From assembly GCA_031216915.1 (NCBI GenBank), contig CM062295.1, positions 178,512,927 through 178,576,926 on the forward strand: a DNA stretch of 64,000 nt, given 5' to 3'. Of this stretch, positions 45,450 through 57,475 are shown piece by piece. Position 1 is the first letter of the stretch; each line of letters begins with the position of its first letter. Below the pieces are notes generated by a model. That model made no database searches, was not told the DNA's origin, and saw nothing but the letters and a program-made list of their open reading frames with translations. Source of the DNA: Pictodentalium vernedei (lineage: Eukaryota; Mollusca; Scaphopoda; Dentaliida; Dentaliidae). The position numbers and the translations under genes were made by a program.

Positions 45450-45867
45450 ACACTTTCAGCCAAACTTATTTCCTTAGGGGTTATAAATGTTCTGGTATAA
45501 AAGAAATGTAACCGAAGTATTTGGTTATTTTTAATTGAAATGTTGGCAGAATCAGATTTTCTGTTGAGTTTCGAGATAATCAGGCTGCCATGATAAAAAA
45601 AATGTTTATGAGATCAATTTTTATTTTCTATGTTCCATCCCACATGCCTTCAACTTGTCACAAAAAAAGATAAAAATATTTTTTCAAGAAAGGAATACTA
45701 ATTGTAAGAAAGTATGTTGTATGTTGAAAAAAATGTGACATGAATGTGATGGCTTTAGAATCAGTAAAAAATAACCACAAATAGAAATACCATGCCTTAG
45801 AAACTTGCACATACTGCCTTCAAAATATAACATAACCAGAATTCATTAGAAGTGGAAAATAACATAC

Positions 45868-45953
45868 TTCTTTGCTTCATGCTTTCCTTGTTCCCTGTCA
45901 ATTTGTCTTCTCAATCGTTTTAGATTCTTGACCATCAAATTTTTTCTTGTCAA
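45868..45953 (-). CDS. TTLL9: TTLL9 exon, 86 bp
   Basis: Acceptor TTGTCTTTCCAG|TTGACA, donor GCAAAGAA|GTATGTT. It encodes LTRKNLMVKNLKRLRRQI and then DREQGKHEAK, matching the (E)LTRKN-MVKNLKR segment N-terminal to the TTLL core. Starts in phase 0 after the TATGAG end of the upstream exon and ends with two bases, completed by G of the micro-exon. Confidence 0.92.
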
Positions 45954-46229
45954 CTGGAAAGACAATGAAAGTGTCAATGACACTGTATCTTAACTTGTGT
46001 GTTGTGTTTGATGAAAAGGATAATGTTCAATGTGTATGAAAGGATCATGAAATAAGACAAGAATTGTGATAATTGGGAATATGTTCATTTCTGTTCCCTG
46101 TATGCTATGTTTTTGATAAAAGTTATATGAGGTGTACACTGTACTAAAGAGCTGAGGGGTGGGTTAATATGACCTCACAGTTAATGTATGTGGCCCTCAC
46201 AGTTAACGTATATCAACGAAAGTTACCAA

Positions 46230-48290
46230 GTTACAGTGAAATTATTCCAAAATGAGTAATCCTATCAAGTTACATTGAAATCCCTTCATAAATATGGACT
46301 GTAGACTGTGCTAAAGGTTTTCGGGCTTTGGGCCCCTGTAGCCGTCAGTTTCCCAACTGCGTCCAAAGGGAACGTTCTCATCTAGACATTATATGAAGTC
46401 AACCTACCAAGTTACAATGAAATCCCTTCATAAATATGACCTGTAGACTGTGCTAAAGGTTTTTGGGCTTTGGGCTCGGGCAGCCATCATGGTTGAATGA
46501 TCGCAACCAAATGGGGACATTCTCATTTTGGGCATCATCTGGAGTGATCCTACGAAGTTACAATGAAATCCCTTCATAAATATGACCTGTAGACTGTGCT
46601 CAAGATTTTCGGGCTTCGGGCACCTGTAGCCATCACAGTTGCCTAATGTTGTCCAAAAGGGGCTGTTCTCATCTAGACATTATATGAAGTCAACCCACCA
46701 AGTTACAATGAAATTCCTCAATAAATATGAACTGAAGACTGTGCTAAAGGTTTTCGGGCGTTGCGATCGGGCAGCCATCATGGTTGAATGATTGCAACCA
46801 AAAGGGGACATTCTCATCTGGGCATCATCTGGAGTGATCCTACGAAGTTACAATGAAATCCCTTCATAAATATGACCTGTAGACTGTGCTCAAGATTTTC
46901 GGGCTTCGGGCACCTGTAGCCATCACAGCTGACCAATTGCGACCAAAAGGGGATGTCATCATCGAGGCATTACATGGAGTCAACCTAACAAGTTACAATG
47001 AAATCCTTCCATAAATACAACCTATAGACTATGCTAAAGGTTTTTGGGCTCGGGTAGCCATCAAGGCTGAATGATCGCGACCAAAAGGGGACGGTCTCAT
47101 CTAGACATTATTTTGGAGTCATCCTACCAAGCTACAATGAAATCCCTTCATAATTATGACCTGTAGACTGTTCTAAAGGTTTTCGGGCATCGGGCCCCTG
47201 TAGCTGTCACAGCTGCCCAATCGTGTCCAAAAGGGGACGTTCTCATCTAGACATTATATGAAGTCAAACCTACCAAGTTACAATGAAATCCCTTCATAAA
47301 TATGACCTACAGACTGTGCTAAAGCTATTTGGGCTTCGGGCTCGGGCAGCCATAATGGTTGAATGATCGCAACCAAAAGGGGACATTCTCATCTGGGCAT
47401 CATCTGGAGTAGATCCTACGAAGTTACAATGAAATCCCTTAATAAATATGACCTGTAGACTGTGCTCAAGGTTTTTGGGTTTCGGGCATCTGTAGGCATC
47501 ACAGTTGACCAATCACGACCAAAAGGGGATGTCATCATCTAGGCATTATATGGAGTCAACCTAACAGGTTACAATAAAATCCTTTCATATATATGACCTT
47601 TTGCCTATGCTAAAGGTTTTTGGGCTCGGGCACCCATCATGGCTGAATGATCGCAATCAAAATGGGATGTTCTCATCTAGACATTATTTGGAGTCATCCT
47701 ACCAAGCTACAATGAAATCCCTTCATAAATATGCCCTGTAGACTGTGCTAAAGTTTTTCGGGCTTTGGGCCCCTGTAGCCGTCACAGTTGCCCAATCACG
47801 TCCAAAAAGGGACTTTCTCATCTAGACATTATATGAAGTCAACCCACCAAGTTACAATGGAATTCCTCAATAAATATGACCTGTAGACTGTGCTAAAGGT
47901 TTTTGGGCTCGGGCAGTCGTCACGGTTGGCAGATCACGCCCAAATGGGGAAATTCTCATCTAGCCATCATAAGGAGTCATCCTACCAAGTTACAATGAAA
48001 TCCCTCCATATTAAACATGACCTGCAGACTGTGCTAAAAGTTTTTGGGTTTCGGGCTTGGGCAGCCATCACAGTTGACAGATCATGCCCAAAAGGGGGCG
48101 TTCTCATCTAGGCATTATACAGAGGCAACCTACCAAGTTACAATGAAACCCCTTCACAAATACGACCTGTAGACTGTGCTAATGGTTTTTGGGTTTTGGG
48201 CTCAGGCAGCCATACCGGTTGCGCGATCGCGACCAAAAGGGTACGTTCTCATCTAGACATGACACCAAGCCTGCATATGAAATTTCGTGA
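46230..48290. repeat. Tandem array, ~145-bp unit, about 14 copies
   Basis: Units are marked by AAGTTACAATGAAATCCCTT, TATGACCTGTAGACTGTGCT and GGGGAC-TTCTCATCT blocks spaced 139-147 bp apart. Two unit types alternate: one with GTAGCCGTCACAGTTG, one with GCAGCCATCATGGTTGAATG. Lies in a TTLL9 intron. Frames across it are not genes. Confidence 0.85.
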
Positions 48291-48484
48291 CGATCAGACA
48301 AGAACTGCTTTGTCAAGTTAAGCTAAAAATCAGCATTCTATTTCTTCACATTTAATTTAATTATCAAATGTTGGAAATTATTAAACATTTTAGCAAGACA
48401 TTTCAAGTCCATATCCTGTACCTTGGAAGTTGTTTTTAGGCCAGTCTTGGCTGCCTACATAAGTTTAAGGTTTACTAAGTAATT

Positions 48485-49240
48485 CAGGTAACATAGTTTT
48501 CTGATATCCATTCTGTCTTTAACAGTCATCCAACCAAGTTCCCCTCAGACTGCTTCCACTGCAGCTGCGTTACTTGGCCCAGTTATCCACCGACTTGCAT
48601 CATTTTGGAGAATCTCAAAGTTCCTCACTACCGCTTGGTTCAAAGGGATCACATCCATTTCATAAGTTATACTTGGTAACCTCACCAACTCTCAAATAGT
48701 TTTTTTAATGAACATCTTGTTACAGCTGTTCCTTCCCAGAAGTTTTAACTGCTTTAGTATTCTTTTCCCTTTTGTTTTAAGTTTGTTGGTGTGGTTTCTG
48801 TACATGCCTGTACTTGGGACACAAAGTTCACCCTCAGGTATTCCTGTTCTCCTGTTTCCCATAATGTTACATCCTGGCTTTCCTCTTCACCAATAGAGAA
48901 GTTACCCACCCTCCAACTTTGGGACTCATCTAACTTATGGCCCATGGATATTACCTTACTCTTGTTTTCATTCAATTCAATTCGCTGTTTATACCTATAC
49001 TTTCTTATAATGGTTAACAGGTTTTCCGGTCCCTCTTAACTCTCGGCTAATAAAACCATATCATCTGCAAAGATTAACGCTGGGATTTTTCTCTCTCCAA
49101 CATTGACCCACTCTGTGCTTGCTATCAATTCTTCCAACTCTTTTATGTACAATGTAGACAGAATCGGGGACAGGATATACCCCTGCTTAAGCAATGTGTA
49201 GAATTTCCCTTCAAACGAAGTAATGACTGCTTTACATCAG
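48485..49240 (-). pseudogene. Non-LTR retrotransposon (LINE) RT fragment
   Basis: The minus strand reads a typical LINE RT order. QGYILSPILSTLYIKELEEL and ALIFADDMVLLAES (active-site FADD) lie near 49225-49040. ELNENKSKVISMG lies near 48975. The C-terminal block ILQNDASRWITGPSNAAAVE and GELGWMTVKDRMDIRKL lies near 48640-48490. Frames are interrupted by stops and small indels. Truncated at both ends, a dead copy in a TTLL9 intron. The clade is not determined. Confidence 0.82.
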
Positions 49241-49441
49241 CCAGGACTTGATTTTATTGGAAACTGAAGAAATTAAATTGAAGAATTGAAATAAATCTTT
49301 GTGGCGAGACTAAACTTGGGAATTGATAAGTCAGCCATTACAAAGGTTTCAAATTTTGTAACCTGATATTATCAAAATCCAGTCCTCAGTCTTTAACCTT
49401 CATAGCCTCAAATTAATTTTATGATAATAACTACTGTATAT

Positions 49442-49687
49442 ACACTACAGTTGCCGTGAACTGGTCATAATCCATGTATAGGCAGTGGTGTCTACACATG
49501 TGTTTATCAGGTAATAAAAATTATCATCAGCAAAATTTTAATTAATGAACTGGCTTGTACCTGGTGCTTCATTAATTAAATTTTTGATGATTATTCCAAT
49601 AATTAGTGTTTGAAATCTAATATTCTTTCATCCGTGGATATATTGCCCATCCATGAACAGTGACCAGTCTGCGGAAGCCATACTGTA
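49442..49687. mobile_element. Palindromic MITE P1, ~245 bp
   Basis: Ends CTACAGTTGCCGTGAACTGG and ACCAGTCTGCGGAAGCCATACTGTA. The centre folds (TTAATTAATGAA--GGCTTGTACC and GGTGCTTCATTAATTAA). Inverted relative of P2. Confidence 0.65.
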
Positions 49688-49914
49688 CATGTACACATCT
49701 GCAGTTGACTTATAATGTTTCTATGTTATTGTTGGCTGCCTCTATAGGCAGCACACAATGATGTAAAAACACTGTCAAGATAAATGGAGCCTACCAGCTG
49801 AGTTCTCAACAAAGAATGATATTTTTTTACATTTTTTTTTTCTTTTTTTGAGAGGGAGGGGGGTGTACTTTTTCAAAAGTAATGTAAGGTGTCAGTTTGG
49901 ACCTGTATGTGGAC

Positions 49915-50163
49915 TTAACTGGTTGGGTGCTAGAAGCCATTATCAGGGCTTTCAAAAAAATGAGGGTACCAGTGCAAAAGCCAACATTTTCCTTGCCCAT
50001 GTTTCATCTTCAGTCTAACGCAAATAATACTTTGTTTATATAAATTTGTTCTATTACAAATTATTGGAGAGTGCCTGTTGGCACTCTCCAAAAATTTGTA
50101 ATAAAACAAATTTTGATGGACAAATTCAGACCACCAAAAATAATCTAGCCCTCAACCAGTTAA
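49915..50163. mobile_element. TTAA MITE M3, 249 bp
   Basis: Ends TTAACTGGTTGGGTGCTAGA and CTAGCCCTCAACCAGTTAA; hairpin TTGGAGAGTGCC/GGCACTCTCCAA near 50062-50092. Opposite orientation to M2. Confidence 0.75.
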
Positions 50164-51254
50164 GGGTTAAGTGGTGGAAATATTTTACCTTTTCTGGTTT
50201 GCAATGTTGGATACCAGGTAATATATGAGCTAATTTCCATTTACCTGAATTCTATCAAAACAATTATAAATGGTTTAGAATTAACTCAGCTGTGCAGAAA
50301 ATAACACAGAAGTTCAGGACTTCATTAAAAATAAATGGAGATGATGATTTCACCATAAATCTTTAGAACTTCATGGTATTCCATTTTGTAATTCCGAGTA
50401 CGGTATTTTTTTAAATACCACGATATGAGTAAATATCGAGTATTTATAAACTGATAATACTTGTTTGATATGACAATGCAGAATCCCAAACACACAAAAT
50501 ACTGCTCGTACTTTGCGATAGTTCTCGCTTGGTGTGAATAGTACTGCATGTATTTGCTTTTGCAGAAGAATCATATCTAAATTAAATAGAATAGGTAGTT
50601 TGTAACAAAGAAGAAATGATATATGATAAAGTAAATAAATCAGTCAAACAAATATAAGCCATTTTTTTAAAATTATAATGATGCTCATTAACCTTAACAA
50701 CTCTTCCCATTGTTTGTATATACTGGTAATAGTCACTATCGAAACAATCGCCAAACATTCATATGGCTTATTTCAAAAGCAAAGTACTTCACAAACACTG
50801 AACAAGCACTGACCAAAAGCCAGTACTGTGGCACTTACTTTGATTTTTTTACAACCAATTATAACATGGGGGAGTAAACCACAGATCGTTTTCGAATAAA
50901 ATAGAATAGAAGAGGCATGTTTATTAAACAAAACACTTGGTGCAGTTCATTTCATTTCATTCAATCAGTTTTAGAAAAATCGATCAATCGTTTATGACAG
51001 GTAGCCTGTGGAAAATGCCTCAAAATGATTGGGTAACTTTACATGTTTCGTATTTCCTATTTTCGTTTTGAGTGTGCGTGTGATGAATTTTGATGAAGTT
51101 CAAGTCAAAAAAGTCAAGTTTATCATTAGTTTGAGAATACCGACATTGTTAATCTATGATACCATGAAGGTCGGTATATTGAGAGTTTTGGTGAAATACC
51201 AAAATAGTGTGAAGCCTATGAATCTTGCACTTTACTGAAATACAGGTTATTCAC
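50164..51254. other. TTLL9 intron, nothing else recognised
   Basis: AT-rich. Several short frames, none with recognisable domains or splice context. Confidence 0.35.
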
Positions 51255-51366
51255 CTCATAGTGGTTTCTAAAATGGTTAATTCTCATATGTTCTTCCAGA
51301 TATGCATGATCGAATGTTTCCTTCATAAACCAAACATCACACCAGAAAAAATCCCACTCTCCATCT
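51255..51366 (-). CDS. TTLL9: TTLL9 exon, 112 bp
   Basis: Acceptor TGTTCTTATAG|AGATGG, donor TATGAG|GTGAAT. After one base that completes the previous codon it reads [20 protein letters not shown] and then [17 protein letters not shown]. This matches the EGEWDF-WCDV and HFRNHYE landmarks of TTLL9/TTLL1 N-termini. It joins in phase 0 to LTRKN at 45953. The preceding exon, expected to end in AA and encode an RPGWVEV-like segment, was not found between 51400 and 64000. Confidence 0.92.
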
Positions 51367-51984
51367 CTATAAGAACAAAAAACATGCAACTATAATACAT
51401 ACAAAATTGTTTAAGGATTACCCTTTTGTAAATTAGTGGAATTTAAGATGCATGCTTAGGATGCAGACCAAGCAGGACCATGCTAGGTCAAGTGTGGAGG
51501 TGATCCATGCTTCAGTCCACTTTTTTCACAGGCCCATACCAAAATGGTAAGGCTATACCTAAATAAATAAATTCTGGCTGCTCTTCGACATTATATGGTG
51601 ACCATGTTCAACAAACAAAGCTTTAGCAAAAGGCAGAAACCACAATTGTCCCCTCTATTTACTGTACAAGTTTGATCAGATCTTTATCAACAGGTAATGA
51701 AATAAATATGATCAAATTCAAGGTATAATTATTTTGTCTGGTTGTACCACTTACTGTCAACATACATAGTGTATTTTGAAAAAACAGGTAACCAAGCTGG
51801 ACATCAGAATTGCAAATAGGTTTTGGAAATGTGACAAGTGTTGCAGAAATGTGGTTTTCACTTTTTCTATATGCGATATGTTAGTTCAAGCTTTGAAGAT
51901 TTCCATTCTCTGTATCAGCACTATATGTTTTGTTAGTAGTGATTGTAAACAAAAAATGGGTATTAGGGGTTACAGTACCGATAA
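51367..51984. other. Non-coding DNA upstream of the TTLL9 exon
   Basis: Probably intronic. No recognisable exon or repeat; short frames only. Confidence 0.3.
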
Positions 51985-52231
51985 TTAACCCAATACCCAT
52001 TGCAGATGATATCAAAATTTATTATTTTAAATACATGTATTATTTTTCCAAATTAAAAAAAAAAAAGTCAACAAAACCATATCACGTTACCTCTCAATGG
52101 AATAAGCTCGTTGGGCTTGTTCCAATGAGGGGTCACATGATATTTTTTGTTTTGAAATTATGTAAAAAAATATTTTTTTCAACTGCTGAATTTGCGGGTG
52201 GGTGCAACTGATTTGTTAGATAAAGGGTTAA
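51985..52231. mobile_element. TTAA MITE K3, 247 bp
   Basis: TTAA at both ends. The right arm (AACTGCTGAATTTGCGGGTG...GATAAAGGGTTAA) matches the left arm of K2. Central hairpin GGAATAAGCTCGTTGGGCTTGTTCC near 52098-52122. Confidence 0.7.
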
Positions 52232-52398
52232 TACACATACCACTTTTGCGAATCCCATTACATGTCTGCACTTACAACTGACCATTACTCCTGACTTGCA
52301 TTACTGTCCCACCTCTGCCAGTTCAAAATTACATAATTTCACCCAGATAAATTAAATATGCAAAAACAATAAGCCAAAGTCTGCCAATCATTTATTAT

Positions 52399-52470
52399 TA
52401 ACCATTTATCCAACCAGAATTGAAGACGATACTAACAAAAAACATTCTTGAATAACTACGATCATTTTTA
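52399..52470. mobile_element. Fragment of a K-type MITE (K4)
   Basis: TTAACCATTTATCCAACCAG followed by GAAGACGATAC and CATTCTTGAATAACTA, matching the left arm of K1; truncated. Confidence 0.5.
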
Positions 52471-52577
52471 TAGTGAATATGGAGTCTTTCATCACACTCT
52501 CATCTACTTCATCTCTTTAAATATTGTGTGATTTACAAAGTACAGAACAATTTTCAACTAGAACTATCACTGAAGGT

Positions 52578-54475
52578 GATTAATACCCCCGCTTTGGATT
52601 TTTAGAGGAATGCACTTCTGATCATGTAGGCGAAGGCCATAAGGAAATGTATACATAAAGATCATTTTTTGTTGTTGAAATTTGTATTTGCATGTGGCCT
52701 TCCACAGAACAGCACTGAATACTTAAAGAGCCCACAGATATATGGGTTTACATTTGGAAAAACACATTTACAATGTGCAACATGTATTTAAAATCGGTTC
52801 ATTAATGTAGGAGGAGTTGCGCACACAAGAATTTGTTCGAACAGAAAGACATAATAAATCTAAGTCAAAGGGAGATAACCTGGTTAAAATTGTCGCAGAT
52901 CAAAAATCTTGGAATATGCGCATGTTCACTTAGTAGTGATGATGTCTGAAAAGTTATGTCCAAATTGATTGATAAATGTAGGAGGAGTTGCACGCACAAG
53001 AATTTTATGTAGAAACCCATAATAAATCTAAGTTAAAGGGAGATAACCTAGTTAAAATTGCCACAGCTCAAAAATTTTGGAATATGCGCATGTTCACTTA
53101 GTAGTGATGATGTCTGTAAACTTTCGTCCAAATTGATTGATAAATGTAGGAGGAGTTGCGCACACAAGAATTTCATGCAGAAACCCATATTAAATCAAAG
53201 TTCAAGAGAGATAAACCTGGTTAAAATTGTCGCAGATCAAAAAGTTTGGAATATGCACATGTTCACTTAGTAGAGATGATGTTTGAAAGGTTTCATCAAA
53301 ATCGGTTCATTAATGTAGGAGGAGTTGCGCACACAAGAATTTGTTCGAACGGAAAGACATAATAAATCTAAGTCAAAGGGAGATAACCTGGTTAAAATTG
53401 TCGCAGATCAAAAATCTTGGAATATGCGCATGTTCACTTAGTAGTGATGATGTCTGAAAAGTTATGTCCAAATTGATTGATAAATGCAGGAGGAGTTGCA
53501 CGCACAAGAATTTCATGTAGAAACCCATAATAAATCTAAGTTAAAGGGAGATAACCTAGTTAAAATTGCCACAGCTCAAAAATTTTGGAATATGCGCATG
53601 TTCACTTAGTAGTGATGATGTCTGTAAACTTTGGTCCAAATTGATTGATAAATGTAGGAGGAGTTGCGCACACAAGAATTTCATGCAGAAACCCATATTA
53701 AATCAAAGTTCAAGAGAGATAAACCTGGTTAAAATTGTCGCAGATCAAAAAGTTTGGAATATGCACATGTTCACTTAGTAGAGATGATGTTTGAAAGGTT
53801 TCATCAAAATCGGTTCATTAATGTAGGAGGAGTTGCGCACACAAGAATTTGTTCGAACGGAAAGACATAATAAATCTAAGTCAAAGGGAGATAACCTGGT
53901 TAAAATTGTCGCAGATCAAAAATCTTGGAATATGCTCATGTTCACTTAGTAGTGATGATGTCTGAAAAGTTTTGTCCAAATTGATTGATAAATGTAGGAG
54001 GAGTTGCACACACAAGAATTTCATGTAGAAACCCATATTAAATCAAAGTTCAAGAGAGATAACCTGGTTAAAATTGTCGCAGATTAAAAAGTTTGGAATA
54101 TGCACATGTTGACTTAGTAGAGATGATGTTTGAAAGGTTTCATCAAAATTGGTTCATTAATGTAGGAGGAGTTGCGCACACAAGAATTTGTTCGGATGGA
54201 AAGACATAATAAATCTAAGTCGAAGGGAGATAACCTGGTTAAAATTGTCGCAGATCAAAAATCTTGGAATATGCGCATGTTCACTTAGTAGTGATGATGT
54301 CTGAAAAGTTTTGTCCAAATTGATTGATAAATGTAGGAGGAGTTGCGCACACAAGAATTTCATGTCCGGAAAGACGTACGGACGGACGTACGGACAGACG
54401 GACAGACGGACGGACGTACGGACGTACAGGGCGATTCCTATATAGCCCCCACTTCTTCGAAGCGGGGGTATAATT
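52578..54475. mobile_element. Pearl/HINE-like element 2 with 169-bp core repeats
   Basis: Subterminal inverted repeats TACCCCCGCTT (about 52583) and AAGCGGGGGTA (about 54461). Ten core units of ~169 bp (TGTAGGAGGAGTTGCGCACACAAGAATTT...; phases at 52809, 52980, 53149, 53317, 53488, 53657, 53826, 53996, 54165 and 54334), then a (GGACGTAC/GGACAGAC)n microsatellite 54366-54430 and a terminal hairpin CCCCACTTCTTCGAAGCGGGG. Short frames at 53058 and 53566 are the repeat read in one frame. Confidence 0.78.
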
Positions 54476-55991
54476 AAATTTCTTGATAATTTTTCATGGG
54501 ACTAAAGTACATTGTACTAAGTGGAACTTTAGTACATTGTACTAAAGTTTATCAAATTCCAATTACTATTCAAGTTATTGAATATACATTGAAATTTTAA
54601 GTGGAACATTGTGAAACAAAGGGCAATAACTCTCAAGTTTCAATGAATCAATTTTTTAACAACTGTCTTCTTCAAAAAATATAACTTCTGGGAACAGAAA
54701 TTTTTCAGCAGAAAAAACATTTGTGTCTACTTTCTAACTAATAAATCCATAGAATATCTTACATAAAGCAAACTTGTGTATGTGTGTATGTATGTCCATG
54801 ATATATATTTGAAAAGTGCTAATTTGTTTGCATTCAAGTTTGGCACAAGTATATTGCAATATACAGGTAGTAGTATATTGTGGTTGAATTGTTAATTTTT
54901 CCAAATGATATTTTTCTTCCATTTCTTCTTTAGACCTGAGAAATGTTCATCAGTTTTCATGTGGTTTATTTTCTCCAGTCGACAGTTGTTGATTTCACTT
55001 GAAAAAAGCTGAGAAATATGTCATTTTCATTTCTCAATTTCACTAAAAGATTTTCATATCTAATCTCAGGTTTTGCAGCTCGTATCTTATATAGCCTTTA
55101 TTAATAGATTACCAAATGATAACACTCAGTTGGGAACTAACTTTTAATAATTGACAGTGTTGGTCAACACTGCTCATTTCCACGAATTCCAGAAATTATC
55201 ACATATGGTAATTATAATTTTAGGGCCCTGCGAACCTTAAATTTTGGGGTCAAATTGAATCTCAAATTGAATTAGACACCAGATTTTTGGTTGAATCGAA
55301 TCTCAAATTGAATCTCATTGCTTTCCAAGTTGTAGATATTGACCTTCTTACAACCATAAATACTGTCAGTCTCCACTCATGTATTGTGTGCAACTGAAAC
55401 TCATACAAATCAAGCAAAAAAGTGAAATATTCCAGAACAGAATCAATGTAATTTTTTGGAAGTGGAACCTACCTGAACTCTTCTTCTATCTTCTGGTTTC
55501 CTGTACAGGAGACCTGGTGATAGAAGTAGAGCTCAAGAGGAGATACTTTGTAGAATTTTGAGAACATCTCGACGATTTGAAAATTTTCAAAATGGCAGGG
55601 TTCATATCAAATCAAATTAAATCATGGGATCTATTTCAAATTGAATCGAATTTTGAAGCCTCATAGGGTCATATTTAATTTATTCAGATTGTGAACATTT
55701 CCAAGAGCAACTGGTTACCAAGCCTGAATATAAGCAATCCCCAGAGGGTGAATTTGCTGATGCTATGCCATACAATGGGCCAATTTATCCTCTAGGTACA
55801 TCTTTCTGTTTAGACTTGAGACCTAGATTCAGACTGAGGTTCACAGAGGGTAAATTTAGTGATGGTAGCATCACAAAATTCACCCTCTGGGGACCTCATT
55901 TTGCTGATGACAGTCTGCTTATTTTCAGGCTTGCTGGTAACAAAGTGAAAGCATGTGCACTTAGACAGCAACTAGAGTAACAGTTGAACAG
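54476..55991. other. Non-coding DNA with minor repeats
   Basis: Contains a duplicated TTAGTACATTGTACTAA palindrome (about 54500-54550), a TCAAATTGAAT-rich patch (55240-55680) and a 17-bp inverted repeat CCCCAGAGGGTGAATTT at 55740-55756 with its complement at about 55877-55894. No exon recognised. Confidence 0.4.
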
Positions 55992-56235
55992 TTAACTGGT
56001 AGAGAGCTGTAAGCCCATATTTGGGCTTTATTCTGATGCACAGACACCCCAACTTAAAGACTTTCTACTCAGTGGTTTACTTTGTATATTAAGCAAAATT
56101 ATTTAGTCTGAAAGAATTTGCCTTGTTACATTATATGGTAGAGTGCCTGAAGTCACTCTCCCATGCATTGTAGCAAGACAAAAACTCTTGAACAAAATTT
56201 GATGACCAAAAATAATTTAGCACTCTACCAGTTAA
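55992..56235. mobile_element. TTAA MITE M4, 244 bp
   Basis: TTAACTGGTAGAGAGCTGTAA start, TTTAGCACTCTACCAGTTAA end, hairpin TAGAGTGCC/TCACTCTC near 56140-56162; more diverged than M2 and M3. Confidence 0.65.
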
Positions 56236-57475
56236 GAAAAGAAGAGGCAGTTTTTTTGATAGTGACATTGTAGGCTGAGCACTTTATCAGCTTTCTAACT
56301 CAGTTCCAGGTTTTGGGTTGTTTTTTTTTTTTAAATGAAACCAATGCCATTAGGTATCACAAAAATGAAGGTCACAATTTTAATAATTGAGATAATTCTC
56401 GTTGCCATATTGGTCAAGTTTGCATTCTACAAATTAATAAATGATTAAAATGAGTAACTTTAAAGACTTGTGAATGTCTTTTAGGAGATATGTTTGTATA
56501 TACAAGTATGTAAATTCAAACAAATTATTTACAACATCAGTAGCAAATATGTGTCTGATTGAATCTATCCTACTGAAAGCATCAGAGATGCTAGAAGGTT
56601 GGAAGGGTGGGAGAGGGGTGGGCACGGGCAAGCAACCATGGGAGGGCAAACAGAAGGTAAAAAATGTCAAATTGGGCATATGTGGGCCCATTGATCACAT
56701 TAGCAATGCTCAGTTCAATGAATCAGTGTCTCACTAAATTTGTCTCAACTGCTTTTAAATGAAAAAAAAAACAACTTTGGTCAGATTACAAACTAACACC
56801 TTTTGATCAATGCAAAACCAGTGATTGTATCTTAATCCCAGCACATCTTATTACCATGTGAAAAGGTATAGATAAGCCCCTCTGGTCATGGGTAAGGGCA
56901 GGCAGGTAAAAAAAAACAATAAAATTTAATGACAATTTTTTTTAAATTGCAAGGGCAGTTTTGGACATTAAGTTTGGTTTAGGGTTAAATGACTGTGATG
57001 ACAAACATCAACACCTCATAGATTAATGAATCATATCACAAAATCTTTGCCTCAGCTACACCATTCAATCATTCCCATATACACTCTTGATGCAGTTTAA
57101 CATATTTTCCACATCTTTAAAGTATCCACCACTGAATCAAAATTGCACACTAGATACTGTCATAAATCAAATAATATTTATGTATCAATGGATGTTACAT
57201 TGGGCGTCATATTTAGGTATATCTGACATTATGTTGTCATATTCTTTCAAACTACAAAACAATATGTGAAAAAAAAAGTATTCTAAAAAATTCTGGCCAA
57301 CCAACCATTTTTCTTGTGTAAGTTTCATTGTGATATCACCATCCACCAAAAAGTTATGTCCCTGATATGAACATGCTGATGCGAATGCTCATTCCCTGTG
57401 TTTACTTCTATCTGTGATCTCGACCTTGGTAGGCTGGTCATGAATTTTGTATGCAACACACTATCCAGTAGTGGT
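56236..57475. other. Non-coding DNA, nothing recognised
   Basis: A poly-T stretch and short frames only. The GTAAGTTTCATTGTGATATCA block near 57316 recurs at about 57730 and 58620, an older dispersed repeat interrupted by P2, Q and E. Confidence 0.35.

Noticed and set aside
46230..48290. CRISPR-like regular spacing of repeats
   Set aside because: Units are contiguous ~145-bp tandem repeats with no short repeat/unique spacer alternation, in a eukaryotic intron and without cas-like genes.
50325..50574. Additional TTLL9 exon between 51255 and 45953
   Set aside because: The flanking exons already join in phase with contiguous protein sequence, so no exon is missing there.
53058..53778. Two identical-looking 70-codon proteins
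   Set aside because: They are the 169-bp core repeat of a pearl-like element read in one frame. The 508-bp spacing explains the similarity.
55765..55980. 71-codon plus-strand frame containing FADDS as an RT active site
   Set aside because: No other RT landmarks around it, and the frame includes an inverted repeat that generates the similarity by chance.
56434..56737. Overlapping 85- and 87-codon frames
   Set aside because: Opposite-strand frames of AT-rich DNA without motifs or splice signals.
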